From positions 868,001 to 932,000 of the forward strand of contig NZ_RJVF01000008.1 in assembly GCF_003752175.1 (NCBI RefSeq): a stretch of DNA of 64,000 nt, given 5' to 3'. A program made the translations under genes and the position numbers. Positions within the stretch are counted from its first letter, which is position 1, and the number at the start of each line of letters is the position of its first letter. Below, one piece after another: positions 36,664 to 45,432 of this stretch. The notes under the pieces are model-generated. The model did no database searches and was not told the DNA's origin. It was given only the letters and a program-made list of their open reading frames with translations. This DNA is from Comamonas sp. BIGb0124. GTDB lineage: Bacteria > Pseudomonadota > Gammaproteobacteria > Burkholderiales > Burkholderiaceae_C.

Positions 36664-37905
36664 ATGCTAGATAGCGTCGCCCTGGGCCATCAATCGCTGT
36701 GGAATGCCGAGGGCGAACGAGTCGGCTGGCTGCTCGCGCTCAAGCCGCGGGCCGGTCTGCCCTCGCATGCCTCCCTGCCGGGCGGAGAACATCTCCTGCG
36801 TCATCTGGCGCAGCAACTCGACGGCTGCAGCCTGCCCGTCCTGCTGGACATCGACTCCCCCGCACTGCTGTCGCTTGTGCTCGAGCAAGCCGTCGCGCCC
36901 CCTGCCGATCAGCTTCTGGAGCTGATCGTGCCCCAGAAAGTATGGGCTTCGGACCACGGTGCAACGCTGCTCGCCGCGGCCCACGATCGTGGCTTGCGGC
37001 TGGTCGCCTCGACGCCGGCAGGGCAGGAGCCCCCCGCTGCGGTCGCCAGCCACATGTGGCGAACGTTCTATCGCCTGACCGAACACGACAAGCACGATCC
37101 GCTGCCCATCGCCTCACCCTCCGCCCCAGGGCCGGCAGGCGACGATGACGCTCCCGGCGGCCGCTCGCTCTACGGCGGCGTGACCCTGCGCGCCAAAGCC
37201 GAGCAGTTGCTGCACGGGCCTCAAACCTGGGCCCTGGCGGGCTGGCCCACGCTGGACATTCTGAAAACCAGTCAGCACCGCACCCTGCAGCCGATGCGCC
37301 GCAGCGTCGAGCTGGCCTTGCAGGCACTGCACGACGAAGTCCCGATCGAAGCCCTCGCCTACGGCATCACCCAGGATCCGTTGCTCAGCCTGAGATTGCT
37401 CACACACGCGAACTCGGCCGCTCTGAACCTGCGCGACGGGGTGGGCACCATACACCGGGCGGTCATGATCATCGGCCACAACGCCTTGACGGAGTGGTTG
37501 ACCAACCAACTGCCGCACGCCAGCGTCGACCCCATGCTGCGTCCGACCATGGCCGACGTCGCGCTTCGTGCACGCCTGATGAAACAGCTGCTCGACGCGG
37601 GTGGCGAACAGGAGTTGCGCCGTGAACTGCAATTGTGCGGTTTGTTCTCGGACATCGACGTGATGCTCGGCCAGCCGATGTCCGGTGTGCTGGCGCGCCT
37701 GCCGCTGTCCGATCGCATCGACTCGGCCCTGCTGTCGAAGGATGGCCCTTATTACGCCGCGCTCGAAACCGCACGCGCGCTCGGCACGCTCGACCTCTCG
37801 CGCATCGAGGCCATCACGCAGCGCCACGGCCTGCTCACGGGCGACGTGAACCGCGCCTTGCTGCGCACGCTGGTCCAGCCCGTCGGCATGCTGATGGGTG
37901 GCTGA
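36664..37905 (+). CDS. HDOD-domain signalling protein next to flgL
   Basis: The 413-residue protein carries an HDOD domain at about residues 185-390. This is a helical domain related to HD phosphohydrolases but without a catalytic site; HDOD proteins act as partners in signalling networks such as c-di-GMP and motility control. Visible family features are ILKTSQHRTLQ, ITQDPLLSLRLLTHANSAA and VGTIHRAVMIIGHNALTEWL. The N-terminal 140 residues may be a degenerate EAL-like module, as in YuxH-type proteins, but no EAL motif is present. It starts 10 bases after flgL, which suggests co-transcription with the flagellar operon. Its function here is unknown. Confidence 0.8.
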   Translation: MLDSVALGHQSLWNAEGERVGWLLALKPRAGLPSHASLPGGEHLLRHLAQQLDGCSLPVLLDIDSPALLSLVLEQAVAPPADQLLELIVPQKVWASDHGATLLAAAHDRGLRLVASTPAGQEPPAAVASHMWRTFYRLTEHDKHDPLPIASPSAPGPAGDDDAPGGRSLYGGVTLRAKAEQLLHGPQTWALAGWPTLDILKTSQHRTLQPMRRSVELALQALHDEVPIEALAYGITQDPLLSLRLLTHANSAALNLRDGVGTIHRAVMIIGHNALTEWLTNQLPHASVDPMLRPTMADVALRARLMKQLLDAGGEQELRRELQLCGLFSDIDVMLGQPMSGVLARLPLSDRIDSALLSKDGPYYAALETARALGTLDLSRIEAITQRHGLLTGDVNRALLRTLVQPVGMLMGG

Positions 37906-38002
37906 GGCCTTCGGCCGGCGTGACGCGTGCACGCCGCCGAGCCGCCCGGCCCGCTGTCGCGCCACGGCGGCAGGCATCGGTGCAAGCCGACAGCCCGGGG
38001 GC

Positions 38003-38848
38003 TCAGTGCGGCGCCGACAGCATCACCTGTGCCGCATCGCGACGGCGTTGCCGCCATTCCATGAAGGTCTTCAGGAACAGCGTCAGCAGAGCCATGCAGG
38101 CCAGCAGCGATGCCGCGGTGAAAGCGGCCGCCGTCTTGTAATCGTTGTTGAGCTGCTCGACCAGCAAGGGCAGGGTCAGGGTCTGGTTCATGATCGTGCC
38201 CGAAACCACGGCAACGGCACCGAACTCGCCCACGGCCCGGGCATTGGTCACCACCACGCCGTACAGCAGCGCCCATTTGATGTTGGGCAGGGTCACGCGC
38301 CGGAAAATCTGCCAGCCGTTTGCACCCAGCGTCAGCGCCGCGTGTTCTTCCTCGCTGCCCTGCGCCTGCATCAGCGGCATCAGAATACGTGCGACATAAG
38401 GCGACGTCACGAAGATCGTCACCAGCACGATGCCGGGCCAGGCAAAAATGATCTGCACGTCGTGCGCGGCCAGATGACGCCCGACCAGTCCTTCCACGCC
38501 GTACACCACCAGGTAGCACAGCCCGGCCACCACCGGCGACGTGGCAAACGGAATATCGACCAGCGTCGCCAGCAACTTGCGGCCGTGGAAATCGTAATGC
38601 GTCAGGCACCAGGCCAGCAGAATGCCGAAGCACAGATTGACCGGCACGGAAATCACCGCAGCCAGCATCGTCAGCCCGATGGCATGCAGCATGAAATCGG
38701 CCTGCAGGTTGCTCAGCAGCAGCTTCCAGCCGCCGCTCAGGGCCTGCGTGAAGATCAGCGCCAAGGGCACGATCAGCAGCAGTCCGGCGCAGGCCAGGCC
38801 CAGGCCGATCAGCGCCCATTGGTGCCAGCCTTGTGGTTTCTTGTTCAT
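38003..38848 (-). CDS. cysW: Sulfate/thiosulfate ABC transporter permease CysW
   Basis: CysW is an inner-membrane permease of the sulfate/thiosulfate importer. The 281-residue product has about six transmembrane helices. The ABC permease signature EEHAALTLGANGWQIFRRVTLP lies near residue 185, where CysA would dock. The ATG at 38848 is one base after the cysT stop, so the two are coupled. No cysA ATPase gene follows; the next gene, in the opposite direction, is the HDOD gene, 97 bases away. Confidence 0.95.
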   Translation of the reverse strand: MNKKPQGWHQWALIGLGLACAGLLLIVPLALIFTQALSGGWKLLLSNLQADFMLHAIGLTMLAAVISVPVNLCFGILLAWCLTHYDFHGRKLLATLVDIPFATSPVVAGLCYLVVYGVEGLVGRHLAAHDVQIIFAWPGIVLVTIFVTSPYVARILMPLMQAQGSEEEHAALTLGANGWQIFRRVTLPNIKWALLYGVVVTNARAVGEFGAVAVVSGTIMNQTLTLPLLVEQLNNDYKTAAAFTAASLLACMALLTLFLKTFMEWRQRRRDAAQVMLSAPH

Positions 38849-38849
38849 C

Positions 38850-39767
38850 TCAGCGCCCCCTGCCTTGCCAGCTGAAAAACCGCGCTTGCACCAGTTGCAG
38901 CGCAAACAGCAACGTCAGCGATGCCATCAGGATGACCGAGGCGATCGCGGCGGCGGCCGAATATTCGTACTCCTGCAGCCGGACAAAGATCATCAGCGAC
39001 GACACTTCGGTCTTGAACGGAATGTTGCCCGCGATCATGATCACCGCACCGAACTCGCCCAGGCTGCGGATGAAGGCCTGCGAAGCCCCCGTCACCAGCG
39101 CAGGCACCAGCATCGGCAAGACCACACGGAAAAACGTCTGCGCCCGGGTCGCCCCCAGCGTGTCGGCGGCCTCTTCGAGATCGGCACCCAGGTCTTGCAG
39201 CACCGGCTGCACGGTACGCACCACAAAAGGCAGGCTGGTGAACGTCATCGCCACCAGCAGACCCGGGAACGCATAGGCGATCTTGAAGCCTTCCGGCAAA
39301 AACCGCCCCAGCCATTCCGGCGTGAAGAACTGACCGATCCAGCCGCCCGGCACCAGCAGCACGGACAGCGTCAGTCCGGCCACTGCAGTGGGCAGCGCGA
39401 ACGGCAGGTCGACCAGCGCGTCGAGCAGCCGGCGGCCGGGAAACTCGTAGCGCGTGATGATCCAGGCCAGCAGCAGCCCGATCGCGCTGGCGATCAGCGT
39501 CGAGAACAGCGCGCCTTGCAACGTCACGACATAACTGCTCACCACACGCCGATCGGTGATCGCCTGCCAGTACTGTGCCCAGCTCATGTCGCTCACGTAG
39601 ATGAACAGAGCCGACACCGGCAGCAGGATGATGAGCGCCAGATAAAGCGTGCTCACGCCGAAGCTCAGCCCGAAGCCGGGCAGCGTCGGGGTCTGCTTGA
39701 AAAACAGGGATCGACGCCGGGCCATCGGCGGGCGGGTCGGTTCTGGAACGGTCGAAGCTGAAGTCAC
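38850..39767 (-). CDS. cysT: Sulfate/thiosulfate ABC transporter permease CysT (CysU)
   Basis: CysT is the partner permease of CysW. The 305-residue product has six predicted transmembrane helices. It shows FPGRRLLDALVDLPFALPTA near residue 115 and the permease signature EEAADTLGATRAQTFFRVVLP near residue 205. The start is uncertain: the GTG at 39767 gives the longest form, while an ATG at 39725 would drop 14 poorly conserved residues. Neither has a clear ribosome site. Confidence 0.93.
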   Translation of the reverse strand: MTSASTVPEPTRPPMARRRSLFFKQTPTLPGFGLSFGVSTLYLALIILLPVSALFIYVSDMSWAQYWQAITDRRVVSSYVVTLQGALFSTLIASAIGLLLAWIITRYEFPGRRLLDALVDLPFALPTAVAGLTLSVLLVPGGWIGQFFTPEWLGRFLPEGFKIAYAFPGLLVAMTFTSLPFVVRTVQPVLQDLGADLEEAADTLGATRAQTFFRVVLPMLVPALVTGASQAFIRSLGEFGAVIMIAGNIPFKTEVSSLMIFVRLQEYEYSAAAAIASVILMASLTLLFALQLVQARFFSWQGRGR

Positions 39768-40122
39768 AGTCGATCAGTGGAGAAGCCGGCCCGGGCGGGA
39801 CGGCATGGGCAACAACAAAAGTACGGGCGCGTGCGCAGGCGGCAACCGCCCTGGCCCGGACGAAACGCGTAGTGTAACGAGCCGCATCCTCGGGACCGCG
39901 CATGGCCGGGAAACGGTATGCAGAACACAACGCATCCTCCGCACCGATCCACCGGCCGGGCACACCCATGCTTCTCGCGCCCCGCCTTCAGGCAGACGCA
40001 CAAACGGCGTTGCGGCCCGCTCGGGAGCCGCAACGCCGGTCTGGAGAGACACTCGCCCGTCCGACGGGCCATTCAAGCACGGACCCGGTGGCACCGAAAC
40101 GGCACGCCGCCGGGCCGGTTCA
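39768..40122. other. 355-base gap between sbp and cysT
   Basis: This leftward gap separates the sulfate-binding protein gene from its permease genes. It contains the hairpin at 40005-40038 and otherwise GC-rich sequence. I see no convincing gene in it. A promoter for cysTW may lie here, but none stands out. Confidence 0.5.
40005..40038 (-). terminator. Hairpin downstream of sbp
   Basis: A perfect 12-base inverted repeat (CGGCGTTGCGGC at 40005-40016 and its complement at 40027-40038) has a 10-base loop. In the direction of sbp transcription it is followed by a short TTTG run, so it could be a weak terminator or an attenuator. This would let sbp be made in excess of the permeases cysTW. Confidence 0.6.
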
Positions 40123-41139
40123 TCAGGGCTTGGCTGCCAGCAGTTGGTCGAGCACGCCGTTGGAGCCGAAATGTTTGCCCGAGATGTCGTCCCACGTGCC
40201 CAGCACCTTGGTGGGATCGATCAGGCGCACGGTGGCGAACTGGCTGGCCGTCGCCTTGACCACTTCGGGATCGTGCACACGGTAGTTGAAGGTGGTCAGC
40301 AGTTGCTGGATGTCCTTCGTGTACTGGAACTTCAGGTACTCGGTCGCCAGCTTGCGGGTGCCGCGTTCGTCGACCACCTTGTCGACCACCGCCACCGGGA
40401 ACTCGGCCAGCACGCTCACGGGAGGCACGATCACCTCGAAACCACCGGCCTTGAACTCGTCGCTCTTGGCGATGTTCACCACTTCGGACTCGAACGTCAG
40501 GAGCGCGTCGCCCTGGCCGTTGGTCGCGAAGGCCACCGTTGCACCGCGGCCGCCGGTGGGGAAACTCTCGACGTTGTGCAGCAGCTTGCCCACGAATGCC
40601 TTGGTCTGGGCCTCGTCGCCCTTGAACTTCTCGTTGGCATACAGCCAAGCACCCAGGTAGCTGTAGCGCGCATTGCCCGAGGTCTTGGGGTTGGGGAACA
40701 CCAGCTTCACATCGTCACGAACCAGGTCGTCCCAGGTCTTGATGTTCTTGGGGTTGCCCTTGCGGACCAGGAACGCGATGGTGCTGTAGTACGGCGACGC
40801 GTTGTTGGGGAAAGCCTTGGCCCAATCCTTGTTCACCAGGCCGCGCTTGGCCAGGATGTCCACGTCGGTCACTTGGTTGAAGGTGACCGTATCGACCTTC
40901 TTGCCCTGGATGATGTCCTGCGCCTGACGCGAGGTGCCGGCGAAGGACTGGTCGATCTTGGGCTCTTCGCCGCCCTGCTTTTTCCAGTAGTCGACGAACT
41001 TGGGATTGATGGCGGCAAACAGCTCGCGCGCCACGTCGTAAGAGGCGTTGAGGATGTTGGGCTGGCTTTGAGCCCAGGCGACTTGCCCCGTGACGAGAAG
41101 GGAAGCAGCACCCGCTGCGACCAGCAACTTCTTGAACAT
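40123..41139 (-). CDS. sbp: Periplasmic sulfate-binding protein
   Basis: This is the periplasmic solute-binding protein of the sulfate ABC importer. The 338-residue product has a signal peptide (MFKKLLVAAGAASLLVTGQ, cleaved after AWAQ). It matches the Sbp/CysP family in ILNASYDVARELFAAINPKF, SFAGTSRQAQDIIQGKKVD and FPNPKTSGNARYSYLGAW. The ATG at 41139 has an AGAGGAG ribosome site at good spacing, so the GTG three codons earlier is rejected. The low-GC 234-base region upstream should hold the promoter. Confidence 0.96.
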   Translation of the reverse strand: MFKKLLVAAGAASLLVTGQVAWAQSQPNILNASYDVARELFAAINPKFVDYWKKQGGEEPKIDQSFAGTSRQAQDIIQGKKVDTVTFNQVTDVDILAKRGLVNKDWAKAFPNNASPYYSTIAFLVRKGNPKNIKTWDDLVRDDVKLVFPNPKTSGNARYSYLGAWLYANEKFKGDEAQTKAFVGKLLHNVESFPTGGRGATVAFATNGQGDALLTFESEVVNIAKSDEFKAGGFEVIVPPVSVLAEFPVAVVDKVVDERGTRKLATEYLKFQYTKDIQQLLTTFNYRVHDPEVVKATASQFATVRLIDPTKVLGTWDDISGKHFGSNGVLDQLLAAKP

Positions 41140-41199
41140 ATTCAACACTCCTCTGGCAACCGGCCCTGGGCCTAGCTGTTTTTAGTCATTAAAGATGGC

Positions 41200-41220
41200 A
41201 TTCGAAAACGTTTTTCGAAT
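41200..41220. promoter_or_regulatory. AT-rich palindrome upstream of sbp
   Basis: A 21-base inverted repeat has arms ATTCGAAAA and TTTTCGAAT around a CGT centre. It lies about 61 bases before the sbp ATG in an AT-rich promoter region. CysB or Cbl would be the expected activators of sulfate uptake genes, but the motif does not identify the protein. Confidence 0.5.
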
Positions 41221-41373
41221 AAGCAGCATTGTCCGGCCTCCCTTCATGCCATTCAACGACTTTATTTTGATTTGTTAATCACGTTTGAATATAAAAGAGA
41301 TCTCCCGGTCGGCGGCCCGGCGAGACAACACGCCGGAACGTCGAATGCGGAAAGCCGTCGCGGCACCCCGCAC

Positions 41374-42627
41374 TCAAAACAGACTTTCTTGCCCAAACGC
41401 GGCCCCGGGTCGGAACAAGCCCCGTTCAAGCGGCTCGCGATCCTGGTTGTAGCCCAGACGCCGGGCAGCGACCTGGAATCGGCTGCGCAGCAAATCCGCC
41501 CAGGGGCCCTGCCCCCGCATGCGATCCCCGAACTGCGCGCGGTAGTCACGCCCGCCATGGAGCTCGCGCACCCGTCCCATCACCCGTTGCACACGATCGG
41601 GATAGTGAACCTGCAGCCACTCGCGAAACAAGGGGCTCAGCTCCCAGGGCAGGCGAAGCACCACATAGAAGGCACTGCGGGCACCGGCCTCCCAGGCCGC
41701 CTGCATGACCTGTTCCATGTCCTCGTTCACGAAGGGGATCTGTGGCGCGAGACTCACACCGACCGGCACGCCGGCTTCGGCCAGCCTGCGCACGGTCGCC
41801 AGCCGCCGCAGGGGCGAGGCGGCCCGCGGCTCGAGCTTGCGCGCCAGTTCGCCGTCGAGCGTGGTGATCGTCACGTAGACACGGACCAGCCGGTCTCGGG
41901 CCATGGCCGCCAGGACATCGAGATCGCGTTCGACCAGGCTGGACTTGGTCACCAGTCCGAACGGATGCCGGGTCGCATGCAACACCTCGAGCACGCCGCG
42001 CGTGAGCCGGAGTTGGCGTTCAACCGGCTGATAGGCATCCGTGGCACTGCCCAAGGCGATCGGCACCGGCTCGTAGCCCGGCGCAGACAATTCGTTTTGC
42101 AGCACGGCCACCACGTTGCGCTTGGCAACGATGCGGGTCTCGAAGTCGAGCCCGGGCGAAAACCCCAGGTAGCTGTGCGTGGGCCTGGCGTAGCAATAGA
42201 TGCACCCGTGCTCGCAGCCGCGATACGGATTGAGCGACACCTCGAGCGGCAGATCGGGGGAATCGTTGCGGGTGAGCACCGAGCGCGCATCTTCCCAGAT
42301 CACCTCGGTCTGCGGCGGCCTGTCGGGTTCGGACATGCCTTCGGCGATGCGACAGGTGCCGTCGGCGGCAACGGCCGCCTCGACGCCAATCCCCGCTGCG
42401 GGCGCAGTTGGATGGGCCTGGCCGCCGCTCCAGCCATCGTCGAAACGCTCGCGCAGGGTCGACTCGAAACGATGGGCCAGCCGCGAGGCGGCGCCCCTCC
42501 CCTTGATCGCCGTCACCGGAATCGCGATCTGCAGCGGCTGCGCCGCATCGGCATCCGCCACGACCCGACGGGCACCGGCGTCCCCATCCATCTGGCGGGG
42601 CAACGGGGAAGGAGAACGTTTGTCCAT
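41374..42627 (-). CDS. Radical SAM protein of the PA0069/SplB-like group, SOS-linked
   Basis: A 417-residue radical S-adenosylmethionine enzyme of the family annotated as PA0069-like, which resembles spore photoproduct lyase. The iron-sulfur motif is C138-EHG-C142-IY-C145, preceded by SLNPYRG and followed by YARPTHSYLGFSPGLDFETR. The substrate is not known from sequence. The ATG at 42627 has a GGGGG ribosome site, so the longer frame upstream is rejected. A LexA-type box sits at 42639-42654, 11 bases before the start codon, implying induction by DNA damage and perhaps a repair-related role. Confidence 0.9.
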   Translation of the reverse strand: MDKRSPSPLPRQMDGDAGARRVVADADAAQPLQIAIPVTAIKGRGAASRLAHRFESTLRERFDDGWSGGQAHPTAPAAGIGVEAAVAADGTCRIAEGMSEPDRPPQTEVIWEDARSVLTRNDSPDLPLEVSLNPYRGCEHGCIYCYARPTHSYLGFSPGLDFETRIVAKRNVVAVLQNELSAPGYEPVPIALGSATDAYQPVERQLRLTRGVLEVLHATRHPFGLVTKSSLVERDLDVLAAMARDRLVRVYVTITTLDGELARKLEPRAASPLRRLATVRRLAEAGVPVGVSLAPQIPFVNEDMEQVMQAAWEAGARSAFYVVLRLPWELSPLFREWLQVHYPDRVQRVMGRVRELHGGRDYRAQFGDRMRGQGPWADLLRSRFQVAARRLGYNQDREPLERGLFRPGAAFGQESLF

Positions 42628-42636
42628 CCCCCATGA

Positions 42637-42656
42637 TACTGTACAAAACAACAGTT
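42637..42656. promoter_or_regulatory. LexA (SOS) box upstream of the radical SAM gene
   Basis: The sequence TACTGTACAAAACAACAGTT contains CTGT-N8-ACAG at 42639-42654, the LexA operator used by enterobacteria and betaproteobacteria. It sits just before the radical SAM start codon, where LexA would block transcription. The divergent GbsR-like gene starts about 120 bases away and is less likely to be the target. Confidence 0.75.
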
Positions 42657-42774
42657 TCAATTAGGGTACAGTCTCGCCCCTGCCGCTGCGCAAGCGACTT
42701 GAATGACCCCACCCCCACACAGTCGTCCCATAAAAAGCTAGACTTTCAGAACTAACTGGAATCCTCAGAACACC

Positions 42775-43398
42775 GTGCCCGCTACCGCTTCCTCGCCCAA
42801 CATCATGCAATTGCCACCTCTCTCCCTTCAATTCGTGTCCCACTTCGGCGAGATGGGCAGCCGTTGGGGCATCAGCCGCACGGTGGGCCAGATCTATGCG
42901 CTGCTCTATCTCTCGGACGAGCCGCTCAACGCGGACGACATCGCCCAGACATTGGGTTTTTCGCGCTCCAACGTGAGCATGGGCCTCAAGGAACTGCAGG
43001 CGTGGCGCCTGGTCCAGATGCGCCACCTGCCGGGCGACCGGCGCGAGTACTTCCAGGCGCCCGAAGACGTCTGGGAAATATTCCGTGTGCTGGCCGAAGA
43101 ACGCCGCCGCCGTGAAATCGAGCCGACGCTGTCGCTGCTGCGCAGTGCGCTGCTCGAAAAACCCAGCAACCCCAAGGAAGAGCACGCCCAGGCCCGCATG
43201 CGCGAGATGCACGAGCTCATCGACCGCCTGCTGACGTGGTTCGACGACGTTCAGCGCCTGCAGCCCGAGACCGCCATGAAGCTCATGGGCATGGGCGCAG
43301 CGGTCACACGCGTGCTCACGCTCAAGGATCGTTTCAAGATCGGCCGCGAGGACAAGAAGACTGCCGGTGCCGCCGACGACACGTCGACGCCGAACTGA
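42775..43398 (+). CDS. GbsR/MarR-type transcriptional regulator
   Basis: A 207-residue winged-helix regulator of the GbsR group within the MarR superfamily. The DNA-binding domain spans about residues 25-95, with LNADDIAQTLGFSRSNVSMG as the helix-turn-helix and LPGDRREYFQAPEDVWEIF as the wing region. The C-terminal half is a helical dimerisation region. The start is uncertain: GTG at 42775, or ATG at 42805 with 10 fewer residues. The target is unknown; GbsR relatives often respond to choline or osmolytes, but nothing nearby supports that here. Confidence 0.85.
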   Translation: MPATASSPNIMQLPPLSLQFVSHFGEMGSRWGISRTVGQIYALLYLSDEPLNADDIAQTLGFSRSNVSMGLKELQAWRLVQMRHLPGDRREYFQAPEDVWEIFRVLAEERRRREIEPTLSLLRSALLEKPSNPKEEHAQARMREMHELIDRLLTWFDDVQRLQPETAMKLMGMGAAVTRVLTLKDRFKIGREDKKTAGAADDTSTPN

Positions 43399-43447
43399 CA
43401 CCGAGCCCCGGCCAGCCCCTGCGGGCCGATGCCGGGGGCCCACCGCT

Positions 43448-44131
43448 TCACTGCACGGCGGTGAAGTCCAGCGTCTGCACGCCGGTCGATGTGCCCAGCA
43501 GGCAGACCTGGGCCTTTTGAAAAGCGAAGACGCCCACGGTCACCACACCGGGCCACTGACTGACCTCGGCTTCGAACTTGACCGGGTCGGCGATCTTGAG
43601 ACCGCGCACATCGAGGATGTGCTGACCGTTGTCGGTGACCAGAGGCTGGCCGTCCTTCAGCCGCAGCGTGGCCGCGCCACCGATGGCCTGAAAGTGGCGG
43701 GCGATGGCGCTGGCCGCCATGGGGATCACCTCGACCGGCAGCGGAAAGCCGCCCAGCACATCGACCAGCTTGGACTCGTCGGCGATGCAGACAAAACGGG
43801 CCGACAACGAGGCCACGATCTTCTCGCGCGTCAGGGCCGCCCCGCCGCCCTTGACCATATGGCCGCTGCGATCGATCTCGTCGGCGCCATCGATGTAGAC
43901 CGCCAGCCGCTCCACCTCGTTGGCGTCGAACACCGGAATGCCCAGGGCCTGCAGGCGCTCGGTACTGGCCAGCGAGCTGCTGACCGCACCGCGGATCCGA
44001 TCCTTCATGCCGGCCAGGGCGTCGATGAACTTGTTCACCGTCGAACCCGTACCCACGCCCACGATCTCTCCGGGCACCACATACTGCAGCGCAGCCTGGC
44101 CCACCAAGGTCTTCAACTCGTCTTGCGTCAT
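43448..44131 (-). CDS. rpiA: Ribose-5-phosphate isomerase A
   Basis: RpiA interconverts ribose 5-phosphate and ribulose 5-phosphate in the pentose phosphate pathway. The 227-residue product shows the family motifs [16 protein letters not shown] near residue 25, [20 protein letters not shown] near 80-99 (Asp and Lys of the active site), and [10 protein letters not shown]. The ATG at 44131 has AGGA upstream, so the in-frame extension beyond it is rejected. It is divergent from pyrD. Confidence 0.97.
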   Translation of the reverse strand: MTQDELKTLVGQAALQYVVPGEIVGVGTGSTVNKFIDALAGMKDRIRGAVSSSLASTERLQALGIPVFDANEVERLAVYIDGADEIDRSGHMVKGGGAALTREKIVASLSARFVCIADESKLVDVLGGFPLPVEVIPMAASAIARHFQAIGGAATLRLKDGQPLVTDNGQHILDVRGLKIADPVKFEAEVSQWPGVVTVGVFAFQKAQVCLLGTSTGVQTLDFTAVQ

Positions 44132-44236
44132 ATTTGAGACAATCCTGCAAATTTCATTCAACACTGTGCCAGGACACGGTTGGCGGCCCGTTCAAGGATG
44201 CCGCCATCGAGCCCTGGAGCTTCCCCCGATTTTCCC

Positions 44237-45316
44237 ATGCCCATGCTGCCCTATTCCCTCGCAAGAGCCGTCCTGTTCAACCTCGACGCGGAAAAGGCCC
44301 ACGACATCACGCTGGATTCGCTGCAACGCCTGCAGAACACCCCCCTGGCCTGCCTCTACAGCACGCCCCTGGTCAACGATCCGGTGACGGTCGCCGGCGT
44401 CAAGTTTCCGAACCGGGTCGGCCTGGCTGCCGGACTGGACAAGAATGCCCGCTGCATCGATGCGCTGGGCGCGATGGGCTTCGGTTTCGTCGAGGTGGGC
44501 ACCGTCACGCCGCTGCCGCAACCCGGCAACGCCAAGCCGCGCATGTTCCGCATTCCCGAGCGCCACGCGCTGATCAACCGGCTCGGCTTCAACAACGACG
44601 GTCTGCAGGCCTTCGTCGACAACGTGCAGCGGGCCCGCTTTCGCAAGCAGGGCCGGGTGCTGGGACTGAACATCGGCAAGAACGCGGCCACGCCCATCGA
44701 GCAGGCCAACGAGGATTACGTCAAGGGCCTGCGTGGCGTGTATGCGCATGCCGACTACGTGACCATCAACATCAGTTCGCCCAACACCAAGAACCTGCGC
44801 GACCTGCAGAGCGATGCGGCGCTCGATGCCTTGCTCGGTCAGCTTTCCGAAGCCCGCGAGCAACTGACCGTTCTGCATCGCCGCAGCGTGCCGCTGTTCG
44901 TGAAAATCGCACCCGACGTCGACGACGAACAACTGAGTGTCATCGTGCAGACGCTGCGCCGCTATGGCAGCGATGCCGCGGGGCAACCGAATCAGGCCTG
45001 GGGCGTGATCGCCACCAACACCACGCTCAGCCGCGCTGCGGTGCAAGGTCTGCCCCACGCCGACGAAGCCGGCGGCCTGAGCGGTGCCCCCGTGCTCGAA
45101 GCCAGCAATGCCGTGGTTCGCAAGCTGCGCGCCGGTCTGGGTCCCGGTTTCCCCATCATCGGTGTGGGTGGCATCCTGAGTGCTCAGGACGCCGTGTCGA
45201 AGATCGATGCCGGTGCCGACGTCGTCCAGATCTACACGGGCCTGATCTACAACGGCCCCAGCCTGGTCCGCGACAGCGCGATCGCCATTCGCGACCACCT
45301 GGCCGGCAAGGCCTGA
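44237..45316 (+). CDS. pyrD: Dihydroorotate dehydrogenase (quinone), class 2
   Basis: PyrD oxidises dihydroorotate to orotate in pyrimidine synthesis, using quinone at the inner membrane. The 359-residue length and the N-terminal membrane-associating helix ([20 protein letters not shown]) identify the class 2 form. Motifs include [14 protein letters not shown] near residue 65, GLNIGKN near 150, [17 protein letters not shown] near 175 with the catalytic Ser, and the FMN-binding [13 protein letters not shown] near 310. The start could also be the ATG two codons later. Confidence 0.97.
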   Translation: MPMLPYSLARAVLFNLDAEKAHDITLDSLQRLQNTPLACLYSTPLVNDPVTVAGVKFPNRVGLAAGLDKNARCIDALGAMGFGFVEVGTVTPLPQPGNAKPRMFRIPERHALINRLGFNNDGLQAFVDNVQRARFRKQGRVLGLNIGKNAATPIEQANEDYVKGLRGVYAHADYVTINISSPNTKNLRDLQSDAALDALLGQLSEAREQLTVLHRRSVPLFVKIAPDVDDEQLSVIVQTLRRYGSDAAGQPNQAWGVIATNTTLSRAAVQGLPHADEAGGLSGAPVLEASNAVVRKLRAGLGPGFPIIGVGGILSAQDAVSKIDAGADVVQIYTGLIYNGPSLVRDSAIAIRDHLAGKA

Positions 45317-45324
45317 GGGCCTAC

Positions 45325-45366
45325 AAAAAAAAAGGCGGCCGGCGGGTCGATCGCCGGGCCGGCCTT
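45325..45366 (-). terminator. Terminator for the leftward YqjD/YqjE-like cluster
   Basis: An imperfect GC-rich hairpin (45332-45344 with 45352-45366) is flanked on its left by a run of nine A residues (45325-45333). Read leftward this is a stem followed by a U-tract, so it should stop transcription of the genes ending at 45433. Confidence 0.75.
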
Positions 45367-45432
45367 CGGGCAGGTTCGGAAACGCATGCGTGCCCGGCAA
45401 CCGGGACTCGCATGCGATCCAGGGCACGGGGG

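Noticed and set aside
37906-38002. Remnant of cysA downstream of cysW
   Set aside because: The 97-base gap is too short and shows no ABC ATPase motif.
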